Below are positions 1 through 5,842 of a DNA stretch of 6,787 bases, piece by piece. The notes beneath the pieces are model-generated. The model made no database searches, was not told where the DNA came from, and worked only from the letters and a program-made list of their open reading frames with translations. The position numbers were made by a program, and so were the translations under genes. The stretch's first letter is position 1, and every line of letters starts with the position of its first letter. This DNA comes from an uncultured bacterium (lineage in GTDB: Bacteria; Planctomycetota; UBA1135; UBA2386), in assembly GCA_938003515.1 (NCBI GenBank), contig CALKYL010000022.1:1-6787 (forward strand), in the 5' to 3' direction.

Positions 1-742
1 TCTGCGGCTGCTGGCGAGCGGCCTCGCGGGTCGCCGCGGGCTCCGCGTGCACGGCTCCCGGGCGGTGCGCGTGTTCCTCGCGGCCTGGTTCGTCGCCGCG
101 ATCGCGTCGTCGCTCGCCGTGTCGCCGTTCCCGGCGGCGCGGCGGGTCCTGATGGTCGTCGCGGTGTTCACGGTCGCGGCCGGGTGGCTCGCCGTGCGCC
201 GCGCCGGGGCCGCCTTCGCCGTGCGGGCGGTGGCGACCGGCGCCGCGCTGCTCGGCCTCGGCTACCAGGCGGTCGATCACCTCGAGGGGTGGTCGTGGGT
301 CGACGCGGCCGAGGGCGCGCGCGCGTTCGCGCGGCAGCGCGACCCCGAGGCGCGGGTGTTCTTCACCGGCGGCTGGGGGTTCGAGTACTACGCGCCGCGC
401 GCCGGCATGGAGCCGTTCGTCGAAGGCCGTTCCGAGCTGCGCGCCGGCGACTGGATCGCCTGCGGCAGCATCGACGGCGTCGAGCAGGCCTGGTTCTGGG
501 ACCTCGGCGGAGGCGAACCCGACCCGCGGCTCGAGGTCGTCGCGCGGCTCGGCTTCGGCGACGACGCGGTGCCGTTCTCGACCCAGTTCGGCTACTACTC
601 CGGGCGGCGCTCGCTGGACGGTCAGGCGGGGCCGCGCTTCGTCGTCGTCATGCTGCGCGCCCGCGCGGCGCTGCACGCGCGCGAGTTCGGCGAGTGGTTC
701 GACCCGCATTACTCGCGCGGCAACAAGCCGAAGGGGCAATGA
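1..742 (+). CDS. C-terminal part of a GT39/PMT-like glycosyltransferase-type membrane protein (5' partial)
   Basis: The reading frame is open from base 2 (CTG) with no stop upstream, so the gene begins before the window; the GTG at 47 is internal and is not needed as a start. Three hydrophobic stretches are visible, beginning near VRVFLAAWFVAAIASSL, then RRVLMVVAVFTVAAGWLAV, then VRAVATGAALLGLGYQAV. A soluble tail of about 140 residues follows, with the pattern VFFTGGWGFEYYAPRAGM and then EGRSELRAGDWIA. From memory, a GxWGFxYYAxxxGM segment followed by a 'gDwl' segment is typical of the extracytoplasmic tail of family-39-type (PMT/ArnT-like) membrane glycosyltransferases, which transfer sugars from polyprenyl-phosphate donors. 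The catalytic N-terminal loop lies outside the window, so activity cannot be judged. The stop TGA (740-742) is 28 bp before the next gene. It could instead be an uncharacterised polytopic protein with a similar tail. Confidence 0.6.
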   Translation, partial: LRLLASGLAGRRGLRVHGSRAVRVFLAAWFVAAIASSLAVSPFPAARRVLMVVAVFTVAAGWLAVRRAGAAFAVRAVATGAALLGLGYQAVDHLEGWSWVDAAEGARAFARQRDPEARVFFTGGWGFEYYAPRAGMEPFVEGRSELRAGDWIACGSIDGVEQAWFWDLGGGEPDPRLEVVARLGFGDDAVPFSTQFGYYSGRRSLDGQAGPRFVVVMLRARAALHAREFGEWFDPHYSRGNKPKGQ

Positions 743-755
743 GGGGCGCGCCGGC

Positions 756-761
756 TACGAT
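756..761 (+). promoter_or_regulatory. Candidate -10 hexamer TACGAT for a leaderless or short-leader start
   Basis: TACGAT matches TATAAT at four of six positions, including the key TA and final T. It ends 9 bp before the ATG at 771. No Shine-Dalgarno sequence sits at normal spacing: the nearest purine run, GAGGGG at 741-746, is about 24 bp from the ATG. A -10 box this close would start transcription at or just before the ATG. No convincing -35 box was found. This is inference from position only; the gene may simply be co-transcribed with its upstream neighbour. Confidence 0.25.
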
Positions 762-770
762 CCTACGGCC

Positions 771-1811
771 ATGACCGAGGTCTCCCGTCGTTCGTTCCTC
801 CAGTCCGCGGCGGCCGGTGCGGTCGCGGCACCCGCGTTGGGCGCTCCCGCCGTGCGGCGCCGGGGCCGACCGGTGGCGATCGCCAGCAGCAACGGCATGG
901 CGGCGGTCGCGCTCGCCGTGCAGCGCATGACCGAGGGCTGGCGGCCGGTCGACGCCGCGGTCGCGGGCGTCGAGCTGGTCGAGAACGACCCGAAGGACAC
1001 GAGCGTCGGTCTGGGCGGCCTGCCGAACGAGGACGGCGTGGTCGAACTCGACGCGTGCGTCATGGACGGACCGTCCGGGCTCGGCGGCGCGGTCGGCGCG
1101 CTGCAGAACATCAAGAACCCGGCGCAGGTCGCGCTGAAGGTCATGCGCCACACCGACCACGTGCTGCTCGTCGGCGAAGGCGCGCTGCGCTTCGCGAGGG
1201 CGCACGGCTTCGTCGAGGAGGACCTGCTGACCGAGGACTCGCGCAAGGCGTGGCTGTCCTGGAAGGAGCGACGCTCGTCGATCGACAAGTGGATCTCTCC
1301 CGAGGAGAACGGCGAGCACGGCAGGGACTGGTTCCAGGAGTTCAAGGACAAGACGGGCACGATCCACCTCGGCTGTGTCGGCCCGAGCGGCGACGTCGGC
1401 TCGGTCACGACGACGTCGGGGCTCGCGTTCAAGCTCGCCGGCCGCGTCGGCGACTCGCCGCTGCTCGGCAGCGGCAACTACTGCGACAACGACGTCGGCA
1501 CCGGCGGCTCGACCGGCCGCGGCGAGGCGTGCATCCTCGCCAACGGCGGCAGCTTCGTCGTGCACCAGATGGCGCTCGGCAAGTCGCCGACCGACGCGTG
1601 CGTCGAGGCGATCCGACGCGTCGTGCGCATGACCAAGGTCGGGCGTCTCTTGCGCGAGGACGGCAAGCCGGACTTCCAGATCCAGTTCTACGCGACCAAC
1701 AAGCGGGGCGACTACGGCGCCGCGTCGATGTATCCGAGCGGGTTCGCCGTCTGCGACGAGAACGGCGCGCGCAAGGAGACGTGCGCGGCACTGTACGACT
1801 CCCGTCGCTGA
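771..1811 (+). CDS. Tat-exported N4-(beta-N-acetylglucosaminyl)-L-asparaginase (glycosylasparaginase, Ntn hydrolase)
   Basis: The 346-residue protein begins with a Tat signal: twin arginine R6-R7 in SRRSFL, an Ala-rich core, and likely cleavage after A25 or A27, so it acts outside the cytoplasm. The body follows the glycosylasparaginase pattern: SVGLGGLPNEDGVVELDA (78-95), VMDG (97-100), AVGALQNIKNPAQVALKV (107-124), HTDHVLLVGEGALRFA (127-142) and GFVEEDL (146-152). TGTIH (195-199) supplies the expected nucleophile T197, freed by self-cleavage after G196 to give alpha (about 28-196) and beta (197-346) chains. TTTSGLAFK (213-221), GRVGDSP (224-230; R225 and D228 match the substrate-binding Arg and Asp) and STGRGE (247-252; T248-G249 match the oxyanion-hole pair) complete the site. 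The family cleaves the GlcNAc-Asn bond of N-linked glycopeptides. The length is normal for the family. The ATG at 771 is chosen because the Tat motif follows directly. Related isoaspartyl peptidases/asparaginases are less likely given GRVGDSP and the NEDG/VMDG segments. Confidence 0.9.
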   Translation: MTEVSRRSFLQSAAAGAVAAPALGAPAVRRRGRPVAIASSNGMAAVALAVQRMTEGWRPVDAAVAGVELVENDPKDTSVGLGGLPNEDGVVELDACVMDGPSGLGGAVGALQNIKNPAQVALKVMRHTDHVLLVGEGALRFARAHGFVEEDLLTEDSRKAWLSWKERRSSIDKWISPEENGEHGRDWFQEFKDKTGTIHLGCVGPSGDVGSVTTTSGLAFKLAGRVGDSPLLGSGNYCDNDVGTGGSTGRGEACILANGGSFVVHQMALGKSPTDACVEAIRRVVRMTKVGRLLREDGKPDFQIQFYATNKRGDYGAASMYPSGFAVCDENGARKETCAALYDSRR

Positions 1812-1816
1812 GCCCG

Positions 1817-1831
1817 GCGGGCCGCGCCCGC
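1817..1831. terminator. Candidate hairpin in the convergent gap between the glycosylasparaginase and valS
   Basis: The 22-bp gap between the two stop codons (1812-1833) contains GCGGGC-CGC-GCCCGC, a perfect 6-bp stem with a 3-base loop. Its position between convergent genes suits a transcription-ending or 3'-protecting hairpin on both strands. No T tract follows on either strand, so it is not a standard intrinsic terminator, and in such GC-rich DNA short stems arise easily by chance. Overlapping alternative stems (CCGCG/CGCGG at 1822-1833) exist. Confidence 0.3.
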
Positions 1832-1833
1832 GG

Positions 1834-4800
1834 TCACGAGTCGAGCTCGGCGAGGCTCTGGCGCACGCCGTCGAGCTGCGCCTGCAGCGCCGTGAGGTTC
1901 TGGCGCTCCTTGTCGACGACCGCCGGCGGCGCCTTCGCGACGAAGCCCTCGTTCGACAGCTTCTTCTCGATGCCGGCGATGCGGCCGGCGAGCTTGTCGG
2001 CCTCCTTCTCGAGCTTCGCGCGCTCGGCGTCGAGGTCGACGACGCCGACGAGGAACGCCTTGGCCGCGCCGAGCACGACCGTCGCGGAGTCCTTGGTGCG
2101 GCTCTGCTGCGGGCCGATCTCGACGCCGTCGAGGCCGGCCATGTGCGCGAGCAGCGACGCGGTGCCGCGCAGCACGTCCGCGTCGTCGCCGTCGGCCTGG
2201 AAGCGCGCCGGCACCCGCTCCTTCGGGCCGACCTGGTAGCGCGCGCGCGCCTCGCGGATCGCGACGCACCACCGCTGCATCGCGTCGATCCGGCGCTCGA
2301 CGTCGGGCGCGGCCCACGCGGGGTCGCCGGACGGCCACGCGGCGCCGACGCACAGCTCGCTGGTCTCGAACTCCGCCGCGACGCCGCGCCGCGGCGCCAG
2401 CTCGGCGAGGCGCGCCCACAGCGTCTCGGTCAGGAACGGCACGAACGGGTGCAGCAGGCGCAGCGTCTGGTCGAGCGTCGCCGCGAGCACCTGCTGCGCC
2501 GCGCGGCGCACGTCGGCCGGCGCGTCGGGCTTGAGCCGCGGCTTGACCATCTCGAGGTACCAGTCGCACAGCTCGTTCCAGAAGAAGTCGCGCAGCGCCC
2601 CGATCGCCGCGGCCGGGCAGTAGGCCGAGAGCTCCCCGTCGACGGTCGCGATCGCGCGCTGCAGGCGCGACAGGATCCAGCGGTCCTCGGGCGGCAGCGC
2701 CGCCGCGTCGAGCGGCGCGAAGGTCGTGCCCTCGAGGTTCAGGAACGCGAAGCGCGCCGCGTGGAACAGCTTGTTGCAGAAGCTCGCGCCGACCGTGAAG
2801 CGGTCGCTGGTCGCCTTCGCCGGCGCGATGCCCTCGTCGGCGTACTGCCCGATCAGGTCCATCGGCCGGCCGGCGACCGGGTCGACGAACGTGCCGAGGT
2901 AGGGGCCCGGCTCCGCCGTCGCGAGGTCGACCAGCCGCTCGGGCTCGCCCGGGCCGGGGAACGGCGAGATCGCCTGCACCGGCAGCCGGATGTCCTGCGT
3001 GCCGGTCTGCAGCTCGCAGATCACGAACCGCAGCGCGTCGGCGCCGTAGCGGTGGATGATGTCGAGCGGGTCGATGCCGTTGCCCTTCGACTTCGACATG
3101 CGAACGCCCTTGCCGTCGAGGATCGTCGCGTGCAGGAACACGTCGGTGAACGGCACGTCGCCGACGTTGTAGAGCCCGGTGACGATCATGCGCGCGACCC
3201 ACAGCGTGATGATGTCGCGCCCGGTGACGAGGCAGGACCCGGGGTAGTAGTAGCTCAGGGCGTCGGGGCGGCCGTCGCCGGCGCCGAGCGGCGTCTGGCC
3301 GGCGTCGACGCGCGCGGTCGCCGGGTCCGGCCAGCCGAGCGTCGAGTGCGGCCACAGCGCCGAGCTGAACCAGGTGTCGAGCACGTCGGGGTCGAGCTCG
3401 AGGCCGGCCTGCTGCAGCACCGGGCCGAGCGACCCGTCGTGCTCCGGCTCGCGGAAGCAGACCTGCACCTCGACCGCGGCCGGCGCGCCGGCCTGCGCGA
3501 GCCGCGCGAACGCGTCGGCTGGCGCGAGATTCTGGCCGTCGGGCAGCACGACCCACGCGGCGACGTCGTCGCGCGCGAGCTGCGCCTGCAGCAGCGGCGC
3601 GACCTGCAGGAGCTTCGGCGTCGCCAGCTCGCCGCGCCACACCGGGATGCGGTGGCCCCACCACAGCTGCCGGCTGATGCACCAGTCGCGCTTCTCGCCG
3701 AGCCAGCGGTCGTGCATGTTGCGGTAGCGCTCGGGGTCGGGGTGGAACGCGACGCGCGGTCGCGGCGTCCCGTCGGCGAACGGCGGCAGCCGGCCGGCGG
3801 TCGCGTCGAGCGCGGCCTGCGCGAGCCCGGCGGCGCGGAACTCCTCGTCGGTGCCGCGGCCCATCACGACGCCGCCCTCGACGTCGGCCATGTGGACGAA
3901 CCACTGCTTGCTGAGGTAGGGCTCGACGATCGTCTTGCTGCGGTCGCTGTGGTCGACCTCGATCGTGCGGTCCTCGACCTTCTCGACCAGCCCCAGCGCG
4001 TCGAGGTCCTGCAGGACCTTCGCGCGCGCCTCGAAGCGGTCGAGGCCGGCGTAGGCCCGGCCGTGCTCGTTGATCGTGCCGTCGGGGTGCAGCACGTTGA
4101 TCGCGCCGATCTCCGGGTGCCGCTGCCACACGTCGTAGTCGTTCGGGTCGTGCGCCGGCGTGATCTTGACGCAGCCGGTGCCGAGCGACGGGTCGGCCCA
4201 CGCGTCGAGGATCAGCGGGATCTCGCGGTCGACGAGCGGCAGGCGGATCCGGCGCCCGGCCTTCGCCATCGCCGCGATGCGCTCGAGGACCGGCAGCACG
4301 TCCCGCTGCCTCGAAAGCAGCCGGTCGAGCTCCGCCTGCTGGTCGGCGCGCTCCCTGGCCGGGGCCTCGGCGAGCTTCGCGCGCTGCGCGTCGACCGCCG
4401 CGCGCAGCGCCGCCGCCGGGTCCGGGTGCACGGCGACCGCGGTGTCGCCGAGCATCGTCTCGGGCCGCGTCGTCGCGACGATCACGTGCGCCGGTTCGCC
4501 GGCGGCCGGGTCGAGCACCGGGTAGCGCAGGTAGTGGAAGCGGCCGGCGACCGTGTCCTTGTAGAGCTCGTCGTCGGCGACCGCGGTCTGCAGCGCGCAG
4601 TCCCAGTTGACCAGGCGGTTGCCGCGGAAGATCAGCCCGTCCTTGAACAGGTTGAAGAACATGTGGCGGACCGCACGGGCCAATCCGTCATCCAAGGTAA
4701 ACCGTGTCCGCTCCCAGTCGCACGAACAGCCCATGAGCTTGAGCTGGCTGATGATGCGCTGCTTGGACTGCGCGGCCCACGCGTGGATGCGCGCGACGAG

Positions 4801-5136
4801 CCCCTCGCGTCCGACGTCGTGGCGGGTCTTCTGCTCGAGCTCCTTCAGCCGCTTCTCGACGACCGCCTGGGTCGCGATGCCGGCGTGGTCGAGGCCCGGC
4901 TGCCAGAGCGTGTTGTCGCCCTTCATGCGGTGCCAGCGCGTCAGCAGGTCCTGCATGACGTTGTCCATCGCGTGGCCCATGTGCAGCGCGCCGGTCACGT
5001 TCGGCAGCGGCATCATGACGACGAAGCGCTGCTCGCGGTCGTCGGGGTGCGCGGCGAACGCCTTGTCGGCGAGCCAGCGCGCGGTCACGGCGGGCTCGAG
5101 GCGCTTCGGGTCGTAGGTGTCGGGCAGCTCGGTCAT
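1834..5136 (-). CDS. valS: Valyl-tRNA synthetase (long, insertion-bearing form)
   Basis: This 1100-residue class I synthetase attaches valine to tRNA-Val in the cytoplasm. It shows, in order: PLPNVTGALHMGH (43-55, the HIGH motif), WQPGLDHAGIATQ (78-90), the CP1 editing domain with ATTRPETMLGDT (221-232) and GTGCVKITPAHDPND (319-333; D330 and D333 in the editing pocket), CISRQLWWGHRIPVW (486-500), DVLDTWFSSALWPHSTLGWP (584-603), RMSKSKGN (679-686, the KMSKS motif with Arg first), FCNKLFHAARF (786-796), a helical anticodon-binding domain (about 815-970) and a C-terminal coiled coil (about 1033-1100), as in ValRS rather than IleRS or LeuRS. Family members usually have about 860-950 residues; the surplus lies near 241-297, 417-460, 501-580 and 721-780. 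None of these contains a CxxC pair. The ATG at 5136 gives the usual ELPDTYDP N-terminus. Codons 137-154 use unusual synonymous codons. The gap upstream is too short for a T-box leader. Confidence 0.97.
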   Translation of the reverse strand: MTELPDTYDPKRLEPAVTARWLADKAFAAHPDDREQRFVVMMPLPNVTGALHMGHAMDNVMQDLLTRWHRMKGDNTLWQPGLDHAGIATQAVVEKRLKELEQKTRHDVGREGLVARIHAWAAQSKQRIISQLKLMGCSCDWERTRFTLDDGLARAVRHMFFNLFKDGLIFRGNRLVNWDCALQTAVADDELYKDTVAGRFHYLRYPVLDPAAGEPAHVIVATTRPETMLGDTAVAVHPDPAAALRAAVDAQRAKLAEAPARERADQQAELDRLLSRQRDVLPVLERIAAMAKAGRRIRLPLVDREIPLILDAWADPSLGTGCVKITPAHDPNDYDVWQRHPEIGAINVLHPDGTINEHGRAYAGLDRFEARAKVLQDLDALGLVEKVEDRTIEVDHSDRSKTIVEPYLSKQWFVHMADVEGGVVMGRGTDEEFRAAGLAQAALDATAGRLPPFADGTPRPRVAFHPDPERYRNMHDRWLGEKRDWCISRQLWWGHRIPVWRGELATPKLLQVAPLLQAQLARDDVAAWVVLPDGQNLAPADAFARLAQAGAPAAVEVQVCFREPEHDGSLGPVLQQAGLELDPDVLDTWFSSALWPHSTLGWPDPATARVDAGQTPLGAGDGRPDALSYYYPGSCLVTGRDIITLWVARMIVTGLYNVGDVPFTDVFLHATILDGKGVRMSKSKGNGIDPLDIIHRYGADALRFVICELQTGTQDIRLPVQAISPFPGPGEPERLVDLATAEPGPYLGTFVDPVAGRPMDLIGQYADEGIAPAKATSDRFTVGASFCNKLFHAARFAFLNLEGTTFAPLDAAALPPEDRWILSRLQRAIATVDGELSAYCPAAAIGALRDFFWNELCDWYLEMVKPRLKPDAPADVRRAAQQVLAATLDQTLRLLHPFVPFLTETLWARLAELAPRRGVAAEFETSELCVGAAWPSGDPAWAAPDVERRIDAMQRWCVAIREARARYQVGPKERVPARFQADGDDADVLRGTASLLAHMAGLDGVEIGPQQSRTKDSATVVLGAAKAFLVGVVDLDAERAKLEKEADKLAGRIAGIEKKLSNEGFVAKAPPAVVDKERQNLTALQAQLDGVRQSLAELDS

Positions 5137-5137
5137 C

Positions 5138-5169
5138 GGAGGGCGGGCAGGCTACCCGCGCCGCCCTCC
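5138..5169. repeat. Perfect 9-bp inverted repeat just upstream of the valS start
   Basis: GGAGGGCGG (5138-5146) and CCGCCCTCC (5161-5169) are exact reverse complements separated by 14 bp. They fill most of the 44-bp gap between the lipoprotein stop and the valS ATG; one arm ends a single base before the ATG. Read in the valS direction, the distal arm begins GGAGG, a Shine-Dalgarno-like sequence lying too far upstream to act unless the hairpin folds, and the proximal arm carries its complement. It could be an operator, an mRNA hairpin affecting valS initiation, or a weak terminator for the upstream gene (there is no T tract). The function is inferred; the symmetry is seen. Confidence 0.5.
5149..5154 (-). 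promoter_or_regulatory. Weak candidate -10 element TAGCCT for valS
   Basis: On the minus strand TAGCCT lies 12 bp upstream of the valS ATG, within the loop of the inverted repeat. It keeps only the TA and final T of TATAAT. The spacing resembles that of the candidate at 756-761. No -35 box is evident. If it were real, the transcript would have only a few leader bases and the inverted repeat would act as DNA rather than RNA. Confidence 0.18.
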
Positions 5170-5180
5170 CGGGGCACGGG

Positions 5181-5765
5181 TCAGCGGCCGGCGGCGGCTC
5201 CTTCGCCGCCGAGCGCCGCGCGCGCCGCCTCGAGCCGCCGGAGCGAGCCGACCGAGAAGCCGCGGTCGTGGAAGAACACGACCTCGCCGTCGCCGTCGAG
5301 CAGCACGACGCGCGCCGTGTTGCCGCCGCGGTTGCCGGTGAACGCCGCCAGCTCGGCCGCGTCGCCGTAGACGGTCACGACCGACGCCCAGTCCTCGGCC
5401 GGGATGCCGCTGCGCATGCCGTCGTCGATCGCCCCGCCGAACAGCCGCGGGAACATGCCCGGAATCGTCGGCACCTCGAGCGTGCGCGTGCGCCAGCCGG
5501 CCTGGTCGAGCGACAGCAGCCAGCGGTCGATGTCGAACTGCGCCTCCTGCTCGAAGCCGAGCAGCAGCAGCAGCGGGGCACCCTCGGCGACGGCCGGCAG
5601 CGCGACGGTCTCGCCCCGGAGCGACGTGCCGGTGACCGCCGGCAGCGGCTCGCCGGTCGGGTCGCGCCGCGGCCACGTCGACCGGCACGACGGCACGAGC
5701 AGGAGCGCCGCCGCGGCGGCGGCGCAGGCGAGGGCGAAGGGGCGACGGCGGCGCGAGGCGGACAT
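5181..5765 (-). CDS. Lipoprotein with an ATP10-like thioredoxin fold, no redox cysteines
   Basis: The 194-residue protein starts with an Arg-rich n-region (RRRR, 5-8), a hydrophobic stretch of Ala and Leu, and the lipobox VPSC ending at C27, so it should be a lipid-anchored envelope protein. The mature part reads as a redoxin-like fold: a beta strand with LPAVTGTSLRGETVALP (41-57), APLLLLLGFEQEAQ (63-76), a helix with DIDRWLLSL (78-86), EVPTIPG (97-103), a strand VVTVYGD (129-135) and NTARVVLLDGDGEVVFF (149-165). The G-F-x-x-x-x-Q stretch stands where redox thioredoxins carry CxxC, and the mature protein has no cysteine beyond the lipidated one, so it cannot act as a thiol oxidoreductase. The strand-helix order, RWLLSL, GIPAEDW and the LLDGDGEV strand recall the mitochondrial ATP synthase assembly factor ATP10 family; that match is from memory. 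It lies 44 bp upstream of valS on the same strand. A weak GAAG precedes the ATG by 8 bp. Confidence 0.65.
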   Translation of the reverse strand: MSASRRRRPFALACAAAAAALLLVPSCRSTWPRRDPTGEPLPAVTGTSLRGETVALPAVAEGAPLLLLLGFEQEAQFDIDRWLLSLDQAGWRTRTLEVPTIPGMFPRLFGGAIDDGMRSGIPAEDWASVVTVYGDAAELAAFTGNRGGNTARVVLLDGDGEVVFFHDRGFSVGSLRRLEAARAALGGEGAAAGR

Positions 5766-5799
5766 GGGCGATGCTTCGAACGCCGCGCGGGCCGGGATG

Positions 5800-5822
5800 C
5801 GGCCGGCGATTGTCGGCCGGCG
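5800..5822 (+). repeat. 9-bp direct repeat in the divergent intergenic region
   Basis: CGGCCGGCG occurs twice, at 5800-5808 and 5814-5822, separated by ATTGT, so copies are one and a half helical turns apart. Each copy contains the palindrome GCCGGC. The pair lies between the divergent starts at 5765 (minus) and 5843 (plus), where a regulator could act on both genes. No clear promoter was found for either gene in 5766-5842. In DNA this rich in G+C, such repeats can be chance. Confidence 0.3.
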
Positions 5823-5842
5823 CGCTTGCCCGGACGCGGCTC

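Noticed and set aside
648..1565. Minus-strand open frame opposite the glycosylasparaginase gene
   Set aside because: It has Arg/Ala/Asp-rich composition and no domain, and the plus strand encodes a complete conserved enzyme with catalytic residues.
1712..4201. 829-codon open frame on the minus strand in a different frame from valS
   Set aside because: It overlaps valS almost entirely, is Arg/Ala-rich and low in complexity, and has no motif; it is typical of high-GC frame shadows.
5137..5180. T-box or other riboswitch ahead of valS
   Set aside because: The gap is 44 bp, far too short for a T-box leader, and no T-box sequence is present.
2143..5370. Very long open frame on the plus strand antisense to valS
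   Set aside because: It is the mirror of a GC-rich gene. Its translation is dominated by Arg, Val, Ala and Asp with no recognisable domain, while the minus strand carries every valyl-tRNA synthetase motif.
5771..5842. Upstream ATG giving a 24-residue longer VTT protein
   Set aside because: It would leave only 5 bp to the divergent lipoprotein start, and the added residues are Arg/Gly/Pro-rich with no family resemblance. It is not impossible, but less likely.
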